Shown here one piece after another: positions 35,650-44,944 of a stretch of 64,000 nt of DNA; the stretch's first letter is position 1, and the number at the start of each line of letters is the position of its first letter. The stretch comes from Bin80 sp026709335 (GTDB lineage: Bacteria > Bacteroidota > Rhodothermia > Rhodothermales > Bin80). The position numbers and the translations under genes are program-made. The stretch is from the NCBI GenBank assembly GCA_965200825.1, contig OZ241385.1:868001-932000 (forward strand), written 5' to 3'. The notes under the pieces were generated by a model, which was given only the letters and a program-made list of their open reading frames with translations, had not been told where the DNA came from and made no database searches.

Positions 35650-37626
35650 ATGCACAAAATTACTTTACTATTCTTTATTACAACCCTCTGCGTAGCACCT
35701 GTGTTTTCACAGACGGTTGGCGCTCCAGAAATGGGAAAGGTGGATTTCGCGTGGGTGCCCAGTCAAGATGAAGATGTTGGAGCTGTTTTAACATTTGCCG
35801 GCTCACCTGCCTATGCCCCAGGCTTTCAATCTGGCGCTAGATCTATTGCGGGGCCAGTGGACTTGGATGGTGATGGCAAAATAGAGGTTGTCATCTCCGA
35901 CTATTCTGGAGGTGGACGTGTGCATGTGATTGAAAGTGTTGGAGTGGATACATGGGAATTAGTCTATTCTTCTCCAACGTTAGATGACAGTTTAGGGACC
36001 AACAATAATGCTCGTGGTGTAGGAGCCGGCGATTTAGATGGCGATGGGAAGGGCGAAATCTATCTTTTTGTCGGGCATGGTCTTACGGATGATAGTCCAG
36101 CAAGAGCACTTATCCCTGGCCCACGCCTAGCCGCCATTGAGTCTGATGGGGATAACAGTTTCAATGTATTGGGACTATATGTCTGGGATTTTGGAGGTGA
36201 TGGTGAGCTTCCTGGTCGTTTTCGAACTGAACGAATGATCATTGCGGATGTGGATGGAGATAATATTGATGAGCTGCTTTTTGCGAATAATGGTGCTAAT
36301 AACATATACGATAGCTGGTATATAGTCACCGGAACAGGCATAGGCGAGAGTTTTGCAACGCTCACACAGGAAGCGAGGTTTACGAGTCGTGTTGATTCGG
36401 TTGATGACGTCAACCGGGGTGGGGGAAGTCCCTACGGAATCCTTCCAGCTGATTTGGATGGAGATGGAACCCATGAACTTGTACTTACAAGTTGGAATAA
36501 TCACAACTTTTCAATTGTTGATGTTACGGGTGCGGATACCTATGTAAGCCCATCTGGAGATCACCCATATGCACGGGCAACCGCAGCTGATCGAGTTGCT
36601 CTGTTCGGATGCACGGCTGTAGACATGGACGATAATGGCGATGATGAGGTGTACTGTCCAGTAAACAACACAGGAAGTGTGGTTCTTTTAAACTATGAGA
36701 CTGGTGAGAATCCGTTAGAGGTACGCTATGATATGACAGCTCCAGAATCCAATAACATCGTTTCTCCGCTGGTTGAAGATGCGATCGGATGGGGAATTGG
36801 CTCTGGAGATATAGACGGAGACGGGACTCCAGAATTATTTGGAACTGGTCCAGGGTATACAGTTCAAGATTATGAAGACGGTAGGCCTCCCAGATGGGTT
36901 ACCATTGTGGATTACAATGATTTTTATGGGCTTGGTGTAGAAAGCCCAAGTAGCTATAGAGTGCGATATATTGAGTTTCCCACGCCTAACGAGATGATGT
37001 TCAGCACGATAAATAGTACTGATAGTACAGGTGCCACGGAGACATATTATCGTACCATCTATGGAAGAGATCTAAGCAGAAGCGATGACAGTCCGACTGG
37101 AGGAGCAGCACATCAATTTGCGTTTCTCGGTGATGTAGATGGTGACGGGCAAAATGAAGTGGCAATGTCTTTCCAAGCAGTTCCTGATAGTGTATACGAA
37201 ATCAACGAAGTATGGAACGCAGATTCGACACGATATGATAGGACTGTCGTCTCCGTCGCTCCTAATCCGAATCGGGTATTCATGCGCGTGCTTTCTGGTG
37301 ATGGAATTTCGACGCGTATTTCGAATGACCGGGTTATTGTTCCGTCAGATTTTGAATTACATTCAAACTATCCAAATCCATTTAATCCTTCCACTACCTT
37401 CTCATTTACGCTTCCACTAGACAAGCGGGTCAGTGTAAGAATTTATGATATGACGGGGCGTCTTGTCAGAACACTCATTAATGATGAAGCTTATGTTCAG
37501 GGGACACACTCAGTGATTTGGAATGGACTCAATGATGCCGGTATCGGAGTCGCGAGTGGCCAGTATATCTATACTTTGGAGTGGGGGCAGTTCAGACAGG
37601 CGCGGCGCATGATGCTCGTGAAATAG
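35650..37626 (+). CDS. Secreted FG-GAP/VCBS-repeat protein with T9SS tail (copy B)
   Basis: A 658-residue paralogue of the preceding protein. The ATG at 35650 gives a good signal peptide (ITLLFFITTLCVAPVFSQ). Seven repeats again: DLDGDGKIE, DLDGDGKGE, DVDGDNIDE, DLDGDGTHE, DMDDNGDDE, DIDGDGTPE and DVDGDGQNE, closer to consensus than in copy A. The C-terminal sorting domain differs from copy A at only a few residues, while the propeller regions differ far more. The surface-exposed role is inferred; the substrate is unknown. Confidence 0.88.
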   Translation: MHKITLLFFITTLCVAPVFSQTVGAPEMGKVDFAWVPSQDEDVGAVLTFAGSPAYAPGFQSGARSIAGPVDLDGDGKIEVVISDYSGGGRVHVIESVGVDTWELVYSSPTLDDSLGTNNNARGVGAGDLDGDGKGEIYLFVGHGLTDDSPARALIPGPRLAAIESDGDNSFNVLGLYVWDFGGDGELPGRFRTERMIIADVDGDNIDELLFANNGANNIYDSWYIVTGTGIGESFATLTQEARFTSRVDSVDDVNRGGGSPYGILPADLDGDGTHELVLTSWNNHNFSIVDVTGADTYVSPSGDHPYARATAADRVALFGCTAVDMDDNGDDEVYCPVNNTGSVVLLNYETGENPLEVRYDMTAPESNNIVSPLVEDAIGWGIGSGDIDGDGTPELFGTGPGYTVQDYEDGRPPRWVTIVDYNDFYGLGVESPSSYRVRYIEFPTPNEMMFSTINSTDSTGATETYYRTIYGRDLSRSDDSPTGGAAHQFAFLGDVDGDGQNEVAMSFQAVPDSVYEINEVWNADSTRYDRTVVSVAPNPNRVFMRVLSGDGISTRISNDRVIVPSDFELHSNYPNPFNPSTTFSFTLPLDKRVSVRIYDMTGRLVRTLINDEAYVQGTHSVIWNGLNDAGIGVASGQYIYTLEWGQFRQARRMMLVK

Positions 37627-37633
37627 GTGGAAT

Positions 37634-37678
37634 TTGACCAGGCGGAAGAGAACTAACACCTTTTCTCCGTCTGGTCAA
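37634..37678 (+). terminator. 13-bp inverted repeat after copy B
   Basis: TTGACCAGGCGGA pairs with TCCGTCTGGTCAA (one G-T pair) around a 19-base loop, seven bases after the stop. There is no T run. It probably separates the FG-GAP transcript from the next operon. Confidence 0.45.
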
Positions 37679-37736
37679 CCTTCCCCTAAGCATCAGTATT
37701 TGCAGGAAATCCATCCAAGTCAGGTTCTAGAAACTT

Positions 37737-40484
37737 ATGCGCAAGCTTTTTGGGCTCGCGATCCTTGCCCTCTTTTGGTCCATGCCTGTGCTAGGGCAGG
37801 GGAAAATTGCTGGCCATATTGAAGATGCCAATACGGGAGAAGAACTAATTGGCGTAGCGGTTCTCATTGAAGGCACTGGGCGTGGGACGACAACGGATCT
37901 GGACGGAAACTACGTACTGCTCAACCTGCGTCCCGGATCCTACACGCTGGTATTCTCGTACGTTGGATATCAGAGACAGCAAATTACAGATATCCAGGTT
38001 ACCAGTGGACAGACTACACGCATTGATGTAGACCTCAGCCAAGCTGTCATTGAAGGAGAGGAATTGATCGTTCAGGCGGAGCGCCCGTTGGTGCAGAAGG
38101 ATTTGACTGCCTCGAAAAAGTCAATTATTGCCGAAGAGATTGAGGCGTTGCCAGTTGAGAGTATATTTGGAATTCTCGCGACAACGGCCGGTGTGACAAC
38201 CGGCGCATTCGGTGAATTGCATGTTCGAGGTGGTCGCAGCAATGAGATTTCGTATTTGGTAGATGGACTCGCGGTCAGTAACCCGTTTAGTACAAATGGG
38301 ATCAATACTCAGGTAGCAATAGATGCGATTGAAGAACTTACTGTGATTTCAGGAGCCTTCAATGCGGAGTATGGCAAGGCAATGTCCGCTGTAGTTAATT
38401 TGGTTACCAAGGAGGGAGGCGATCAGGTTGAAGGATCAGTTACTGCTTATGCAGGAGATTACCTGACCAGAAACAATGAACTGTTTCTTCTTCCGAAGGG
38501 AGTAAACCTTAATTCAACTACTATAGAAGGATCGCTGAGTGGTCCTATTCCCGTAGGCCCTCGACTTCGTTTTCTGGTTTCGGGCAGATATGACAATAAT
38601 GATGGTTACTTGTATGGAATTCGTCGGCACTTGCCAAGTGATTCGGCCAACTTCAACAGTAATCCTTGGTACTACGAGATTCACGGGAAACCCTGGTGGG
38701 ACTATGCAGACAGTACCGTAACACTTCCAGATGGGTCTGAGGTTGGAGGCTTGGGACTCGCACTTCCAAATGAACGCGTAGGGATGAATCCAAACAAACG
38801 CTTCAATGTGCTCTCAAAGCTATCTATCAGGCCAACCAATAATACACAACTCGAGTATTCCTATCTGGTAGACAACACTGATGTACAGGGGTTTAGTTTC
38901 GCGTATAGATATAACCCGGATGGTGTAGCTAGTCGTCAACGGAGGAATCAGAACCACAGCCTGCATTTTACTCATACACTGAACACGCGTACATTTTACA
39001 CAGTTAAGCTCTCTTATGCAACAGCCGCTTACGAAAATTTTTTGTACGAAGATCCATTTGATGAACGTTATGTGAAGGATATTGGCGGAATTGGTGGGGG
39101 AAATGTTACGGGATTTCCCGGTAATAGCTATCTCTTCGGGGGAAATCAGAAGTTCCATATTTACGAGGATTCAAATTCCTTACGAGGTAAGTTAGATCTG
39201 ACAAGACAGTTTGGTATTACGCATGAAGTGAAGGCGGGGGTTGATGTTCAACAACACAGCCTTAGTCGCCAGAACTTTACGGTCCTTTACGATGGGAATC
39301 AATACCTTGAACCAACTGTTGAGCCGGTGGAGAATCCCTCTCATGATAGATATGAAGACCAGAAAGTCCTTGAGTTAAGTGCTTATGCCCAGGATAAGCT
39401 TGAATTTGACAACTTCATTATCAACGCAGGTGTAAGATTCGAGCACTTTGATCCCAAAGGCATATATATCCCCGATCTATTTGATCCCCAGGGCTCGTTA
39501 GCTCAGGCTTCTACCAAGAGCCTTGTTCTTCCTCGACTCGGGGTCTCATTCCCCATTACTGAGCGTGGAATCATTCATTTTTCGTATGGACATTTTGCCC
39601 AAATGCCGTCTTTGCGAAACCTGTATCTGAATCCGGAATTTGAATTTCCAAAAGGTAGTATCCCCACGTTCGGAAATACCAACCTACGTCCAGAAAGAAC
39701 AGTTCAGTATGAGTTCGGTGTTCAGCAGCAGATTGGAGAGATGCTGGCTGTTCATGTGACGGGATATTTTAAGAATATCCGAGATTATATGGCTCTTCAG
39801 TTGGTACGTCATTCTACGATCGCAGGGGAAGATCTGTACAATATCTACCTCAATAAGGCATATGCCAACGTGACCGGGCTCACTGTTTCCTTAACCAAGC
39901 GTAAGGCTAGAGACGGATTTTTAGCGGCTACACTGGATTACACATTCCAGATTGCTGAGGGAAGTGATGATGATGCAAACAGATTTTTCTTCAACCGTCT
40001 GTCAGGCAGGGAAAACGAACTCGAAGTCGTTCCACTCACATTTGATCAGCGTCATGTCATCTCTTCCACGGTAACCTTATCAAGATCCAGAAAGTTTGGA
40101 CTTTCATTCAATGGTCAATTCGCAACCGGTTATCCTTACTCACCCCAGATTCTAGATCAAAATGTAGATCTTCCTACACGTAGTGGACGCAAGCCGGCCA
40201 AGTTAAATCTGGATGTGCATCTGTTCAGGCAGTTTAATGTAGCCAATGTCCCATTCCGTGCGTTTGTAAAGGTCTTCAATGTGCTGGATCGATTGAACGA
40301 AAACTTTGTATTTAACGATACTGGGCGTGCTACTTATTCATTGTCTGCTCAGCGGAACGTTCATGCTACATGGGAGCCAAATTATAATCTTCCCGGTATT
40401 CATACTCTCGAAGAGTATGATTCACGACCGCACTGGTATTCTGCTCCGAGACTGATTCGTGTTGGTCTAACTATCTCTTTTTAA
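37737..40484 (+). CDS. TonB-dependent receptor with CarboxypepD_reg-like domain
   Basis: A 915-residue outer-membrane receptor of the Oar/SusC-like class. It has a signal peptide (LFGLAILALFWSMPVLGQ), then a CarboxypepD regulatory-like beta-sandwich (IAGHIEDANTGEELIGVAVLIEGT to about residue 100). The plug follows (ELHVRGGRSNEISYLVDGLAV, SGAFNAEYGKAMSAVVNLVTKEGG), then a long barrel ending in Phe (IRVGLTISF). No SusD partner is next to it. Instead its stop overlaps the ATG of the 1133-residue exoprotein (TAATG), so the two are translated together. Confidence 0.92.
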   Translation: MRKLFGLAILALFWSMPVLGQGKIAGHIEDANTGEELIGVAVLIEGTGRGTTTDLDGNYVLLNLRPGSYTLVFSYVGYQRQQITDIQVTSGQTTRIDVDLSQAVIEGEELIVQAERPLVQKDLTASKKSIIAEEIEALPVESIFGILATTAGVTTGAFGELHVRGGRSNEISYLVDGLAVSNPFSTNGINTQVAIDAIEELTVISGAFNAEYGKAMSAVVNLVTKEGGDQVEGSVTAYAGDYLTRNNELFLLPKGVNLNSTTIEGSLSGPIPVGPRLRFLVSGRYDNNDGYLYGIRRHLPSDSANFNSNPWYYEIHGKPWWDYADSTVTLPDGSEVGGLGLALPNERVGMNPNKRFNVLSKLSIRPTNNTQLEYSYLVDNTDVQGFSFAYRYNPDGVASRQRRNQNHSLHFTHTLNTRTFYTVKLSYATAAYENFLYEDPFDERYVKDIGGIGGGNVTGFPGNSYLFGGNQKFHIYEDSNSLRGKLDLTRQFGITHEVKAGVDVQQHSLSRQNFTVLYDGNQYLEPTVEPVENPSHDRYEDQKVLELSAYAQDKLEFDNFIINAGVRFEHFDPKGIYIPDLFDPQGSLAQASTKSLVLPRLGVSFPITERGIIHFSYGHFAQMPSLRNLYLNPEFEFPKGSIPTFGNTNLRPERTVQYEFGVQQQIGEMLAVHVTGYFKNIRDYMALQLVRHSTIAGEDLYNIYLNKAYANVTGLTVSLTKRKARDGFLAATLDYTFQIAEGSDDDANRFFFNRLSGRENELEVVPLTFDQRHVISSTVTLSRSRKFGLSFNGQFATGYPYSPQILDQNVDLPTRSGRKPAKLNLDVHLFRQFNVANVPFRAFVKVFNVLDRLNENFVFNDTGRATYSLSAQRNVHATWEPNYNLPGIHTLEEYDSRPHWYSAPRLIRVGLTISF

Positions 40485-43400
40485 TGGATCGTAAAGTCAG
40501 AAATTCTTTGGCTCTAAGTTTGTTTCTGATTATTGGTCAGGCGAATGCTCAACAAAACCCCAATGAGCGTTTGCGCGGTTGGAATCAACACGAAGTGAAT
40601 GCCTGGCTCACAAATCTGGCGAAGATACCTTATCGAAGTGGAGCAAATATAGATTGCGAAGAGGGCGCAACAAATCGTCGAGATGCTATCCTCAATGGAA
40701 ATAGGATTACGACACAAATTTTCAATTTTGGATCCATTTCGGCACCAGGGAACACCATTACAGATATTGTCTGGAATGGTCTTGGTTACGGATATGAGTT
40801 TGGTCCTTTTGTTGCAGCGGAGGTTGTAGATACATATCGGGAAGATGGTCGAGCACGTGATCCTCAGAGTGTTCCATTGACAGATGAGAATGGTGCTCTG
40901 GTTCTTGACGAGAATGGTGACCAGGTTTACGTGATGCGAATTGTTTCAGATGGCTTGGTATCCAATGGAGGAGAAATTTCACCGGATGGATCCAGCTATT
41001 GGGGGTGGCAACCTATTTCCTGCGCCGAACCTGTCGGCAGCTTCGGAGGGCTGCAAGTCGTCAATCCACTGTCTATCAAAATTCCTACGAATGATGATGC
41101 GGATAATGATCTGGACGGGAAGCCTGATTCATGGCCAGATGATTGGTATAATGAATCACTCGAACAATACCTGTGGCCGGGCGCGCTACGGCAGGGTGCC
41201 TCCAATGCAGATAAGGAGACACTCTACTTTATGAATGATTACAACAATAGTGAATTCAGTTATTGGCCCTTTCCCAGCGACAGTACCCGGCGGGGTTTGG
41301 GTTTAGAGGTTGAGGTTCGACTGTATCAGTGGGCGAACCCTCTCGCAGAGGATGTAATATTTTTGATTTACAAGATCACAAACAAAAGTGAGAAAGACCT
41401 TGACAAAGTGATCTTTGGAATGTGGGGAGACCCTCATGTTGGAGGCCCAAATGATTGGCCGGATGACTGGGCATTCTATGACGAAAAACTTAATATGGTT
41501 TTTGCATGGGATGATGATGGTCGGAGTGATATTGCAGGACGTGTCCCGGGGTATTTTGGATATAAATTCCTGGAAAGCCCTGGTGTAGATGATGACGGAA
41601 TTGATAATGATGGGGATGGATTTGTAGATGAATCGTGGACCGATGGGATTGACAATGATGGGGATTGGAATCCCGATACTGATGATGTAGGGATAGATGG
41701 AATTCCCGGGACCGGCGATCCTGGTGAGGGAGATGGTGTTCCCACCGCAGGAGATCAGTTTGATATTACCAAGCCAGGAGAGCCGAATTTTGAGTTCACA
41801 GACATTGACGAGAGTGATCAGTTTGGATTGACATCTTTCGCTTCTCCACCGTTCGCCGGTAACCGTGTCAGCAATGATCAGCGTGTATGGGATTTTGTTC
41901 AGCCCGGACGATTTGACGTCGTTCCAAACTCCCCGGGGGATTATGTATTTCTATATGGATCAGGATCTTTTCGACTTCGGGCCGGAGATACTAAACGATT
42001 TTCAATTGCTCTGATTGTTGGGCAAAACCGGCAGGATTTGAGGCTCAACGCGAACGTTGCTCAGTTGATTTATGATGTTGGATATGTGTTTGCAAGACCT
42101 CCTAGAAAACCCAACCTTCATGCAGTGCCGGGAGACAAGCGCGTCACGCTTTACTGGGATGATATAGCTGAAACATCCATAGATCCACTCATTCGGGAAA
42201 AAGATTTTGAAGGATATGTAATCTATCGCTCTACGGATCATGAGTTTTCTGATCAACAGACTATCACAGACATTAACGGAAGTAATTTTTTATTCTCACC
42301 GCTCAAGTCCGCTTTGGGTGTGGATGCACGATTTGATTTGGCGAATGGCCTCAGTGGTCCTAGCCCTATACCATTTCCTGGCCGCGGAGTAAGCTATGAT
42401 CTTGGGGATGATACCGGTCTCTTCCATACATTCGTGGACTCTAATAACGTGGTCAACGGGCAAACATATTATTACACGGTTGCGGCCTATGATCGTGGAT
42501 ATGCCGGTGAGGCGGGAGATGCATTCACAAATGGAATCCCTCCGAGTGAGACAAGTAAAACGATTACCTATGATCCGACGACAGATGAGTACATTTTTGA
42601 TGTAAACACCGTTTCAGTCGTGCCTGGGCCCAAGGTGGCTGGTTATGTTCCCGCATCTGCACTAGATCCATCTGGTTTAGCTCATAACAGCGGACATGCC
42701 ACAGGAAACATTATGATCAATGTAGTTGACGAATTGGCTGTACGCGACAATCAGGCCTATCGGATTGAGTTTAACGAGACATCCGAGGGAGTTGCTTACT
42801 CGGTCATCAATGAAGGACCGATTTCAGTGGCCGTTCGTGCTGCACCGGGAAAAAGCCAAACCACAGCATACAAGAATATCATTGAAAGCTCTGTTGAAGT
42901 CCGTACGTCCAATGGCACGCTCTTGCAACGAGGCACCGATTTTAGTGTCAATGGGCGTTTGGGTACGATCAATGTATTTGGGGGCGCAGGTGTTAGTAGC
43001 GGAGAAGAATTACAGGCGACATTTCAGTATGCTCCTCTTTTTGAAAGCAGGTTACTCAACAGCGAGGAAGCAAATATTGTATTTGAAGGACTTCATGTAT
43101 TCGTGCAGGAAGATCCATTGGAATTCAATGAGGAAGACTCTGGCTGGATTGATAATACAACTGATGTACCCTACCAATTTCGACAGGCAAGTACAGGCCC
43201 AGGTCGTACTACTCAACCCTTTGATTACGAAATCAGATTTTCAGATTCCCCTGTTGGCACAGGCTTCAGTAATAATGTTCCTGTCCCTTTTGAAGTCGTT
43301 AATGTAACGCAGGCCAATCTTCCCATTCAAGTATTCGTTCCGGATATAAATCGTAATGGAACATGGGAAGTGAGGGAGAGAATTGTATTTTTGGAGCAAA

Positions 43401-43885
43401 TTGAAGGGCAGTTGACTGCGACTTGGGAGGTTCGTCTAGACGATATCGGGAAGACGCCGGGAAGTGGAGATGTTCTTTTTCTGGTTACACGCAAGCCGTT
43501 CGCCAAGAACGACAAGTTTTCCTTCAAAACTGTAGCAGCATCTACTGATGAGGTTCTGACTGCTCAGGAATTACAGGATATTTATGTGGTTCCAAATCCA
43601 TATGTAGCGACTTCAGTCTTTGAGCCTCGCAACCCCATTGCGCGTTCCCAGCGGGGAGAGCGCAGACTATATTTTGCAAATGTTCCCAAGCAGTGTACGA
43701 TTCGTATCTATACCCTCGCAGGTGAGTTGGTCGAAACATTGTACCACGATAGTTCACTGGATAATGGAAAGGTGTTCTGGGATATGCGAACCAAGGATAA
43801 TATGAATCTGGCGTATGGGTTGTATATCTTCCATGTGGATAGCCCGGAAGGATCCTTTATCGGGAAATTCGCAGTCATCAAATAA
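40484..43885 (+). CDS. Large secreted protein with calcium-binding repeats and FlgD/T9SS-like tail
   Basis: A 1133-residue exported protein of unknown function. It has a short signal peptide (NSLALSLFLIIGQANAQ). Near residues 365-420 there is a cluster of thrombospondin type 3-like acidic repeats (DDDGIDNDGDGFVDE, DGIDNDGDWNPDTDD). A fibronectin III-like stretch follows (LHAVPGDKRVTLYWDD, FEGYVIYRS). The last 100 residues resemble FlgD-Ig/T9SS tails (IYVVPNPYVATS, CTIRIYTLAGELVETL). It lies between a TonB receptor and a PorV-like gene with almost no spacing, which suggests that it is the cargo of that export module. Confidence 0.82.
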   Translation: MDRKVRNSLALSLFLIIGQANAQQNPNERLRGWNQHEVNAWLTNLAKIPYRSGANIDCEEGATNRRDAILNGNRITTQIFNFGSISAPGNTITDIVWNGLGYGYEFGPFVAAEVVDTYREDGRARDPQSVPLTDENGALVLDENGDQVYVMRIVSDGLVSNGGEISPDGSSYWGWQPISCAEPVGSFGGLQVVNPLSIKIPTNDDADNDLDGKPDSWPDDWYNESLEQYLWPGALRQGASNADKETLYFMNDYNNSEFSYWPFPSDSTRRGLGLEVEVRLYQWANPLAEDVIFLIYKITNKSEKDLDKVIFGMWGDPHVGGPNDWPDDWAFYDEKLNMVFAWDDDGRSDIAGRVPGYFGYKFLESPGVDDDGIDNDGDGFVDESWTDGIDNDGDWNPDTDDVGIDGIPGTGDPGEGDGVPTAGDQFDITKPGEPNFEFTDIDESDQFGLTSFASPPFAGNRVSNDQRVWDFVQPGRFDVVPNSPGDYVFLYGSGSFRLRAGDTKRFSIALIVGQNRQDLRLNANVAQLIYDVGYVFARPPRKPNLHAVPGDKRVTLYWDDIAETSIDPLIREKDFEGYVIYRSTDHEFSDQQTITDINGSNFLFSPLKSALGVDARFDLANGLSGPSPIPFPGRGVSYDLGDDTGLFHTFVDSNNVVNGQTYYYTVAAYDRGYAGEAGDAFTNGIPPSETSKTITYDPTTDEYIFDVNTVSVVPGPKVAGYVPASALDPSGLAHNSGHATGNIMINVVDELAVRDNQAYRIEFNETSEGVAYSVINEGPISVAVRAAPGKSQTTAYKNIIESSVEVRTSNGTLLQRGTDFSVNGRLGTINVFGGAGVSSGEELQATFQYAPLFESRLLNSEEANIVFEGLHVFVQEDPLEFNEEDSGWIDNTTDVPYQFRQASTGPGRTTQPFDYEIRFSDSPVGTGFSNNVPVPFEVVNVTQANLPIQVFVPDINRNGTWEVRERIVFLEQIEGQLTATWEVRLDDIGKTPGSGDVLFLVTRKPFAKNDKFSFKTVAASTDEVLTAQELQDIYVVPNPYVATSVFEPRNPIARSQRGERRLYFANVPKQCTIRIYTLAGELVETLYHDSSLDNGKVFWDMRTKDNMNLAYGLYIFHVDSPEGSFIGKFAVIK

Positions 43886-43889
43886 TCTT

Positions 43890-44942
43890 ATGAGCAGATA
43901 CCTTCGCATTTCAGTTATTGTGCTCATGGGGATATCAATCCATAGCGTGGTGCTGGCTCAGGATAATCCCGAGTCACCAGATGAGGGAACGATTACGCGC
44001 GTTGGGACTACGGCCGCGCAATTTTTGAAATTGGGCGTGGGCGCCCGTGCGATTTCTCTTGGTGGTGCATATGTCGCAGAGGCAAATGACATGAGTGCGG
44101 TATATTGGAATCCTGCAGGGTTCGCTCGGCTTTCAGGTAGCCATGTACAGTTAAGCAATACAAGATACCTTGCGGATGTCAATTATAATTTTGCAGCATT
44201 TGGCACTTCCATTGACCGTGTTGGATCCTTGGGACTCTCGCTTCTCATGGTAGACAGTGGAGATATGGCCGTCCGTACGGAAATGCAACCAGAGGGAACT
44301 GGTGAACAATTTAATGTACTTAGCTTCGCACTTCAGTTTTCGTATGCAAGAAATCTAAGTGATCAGTTCTCACTTGGTGCGAATGTTAAACTGGTTCAGG
44401 AGCGCGTCTGGCATAGCAAAGCATCCTCGGTTGCCTTTGATATAGGGACTTTGTTCACTACGCCATTCAAAAGCCTTCGCCTCGGGGCCAGTATGTCGAA
44501 TCTTGGGCCTAAAATGCGCCTGGACGGGCGCGACATACTCTTCAGTGAAGATCCTAGCCCGAATACAGATGGAACAGCCGAAATCGTTAATGCGCAGTAT
44601 CGTACAGATGGCTTTTCCATGCCATTGATTTTCAGAGTCGGTCTGGCATGGGACGCGCTACATACGGGGACCCATCGAATCGTGGTCATTACCGATGCAG
44701 CACATCCGAATGACAATGCTGAGTATGTGAACGCAGGCGCAGAATATGAATTCAGGGAACTGATTGCATTTAGGGCTGGATATCGAAATTTGTTCAAGCC
44801 TGATACTGAGCAGGGACTCACAGCGGGTGGTAGCTTGGCGATTCGTATTAATAGGGACCTTGCTGCCAGATTTGATTATGCGTACGCTGATTTTGGACGC
44901 CTGACTCAGACACACTGGTTTACCTTCAATCTTTCCTTCTAG
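43890..44942 (+). CDS. PorV/PorQ-family outer-membrane protein
   Basis: A 350-residue beta-barrel of the PorV/UPF0164 type. PorV proteins shuttle T9SS cargo at the outer membrane. Evidence: a signal peptide (ISVIVLMGISIHSVVLAQ), the family start LKLGVGARAISLGGAYVAEANDMSAVYWNPAG, and amphipathic strands to a C-terminal Phe (FTFNLSF). The ATG at 43890 lies four bases after the preceding stop; a longer frame from 43815 overlaps that gene and lacks a signal. The next gene begins two bases after its stop. Confidence 0.88.
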   Translation: MSRYLRISVIVLMGISIHSVVLAQDNPESPDEGTITRVGTTAAQFLKLGVGARAISLGGAYVAEANDMSAVYWNPAGFARLSGSHVQLSNTRYLADVNYNFAAFGTSIDRVGSLGLSLLMVDSGDMAVRTEMQPEGTGEQFNVLSFALQFSYARNLSDQFSLGANVKLVQERVWHSKASSVAFDIGTLFTTPFKSLRLGASMSNLGPKMRLDGRDILFSEDPSPNTDGTAEIVNAQYRTDGFSMPLIFRVGLAWDALHTGTHRIVVITDAAHPNDNAEYVNAGAEYEFRELIAFRAGYRNLFKPDTEQGLTAGGSLAIRINRDLAARFDYAYADFGRLTQTHWFTFNLSF

Positions 44943-44944
44943 GA

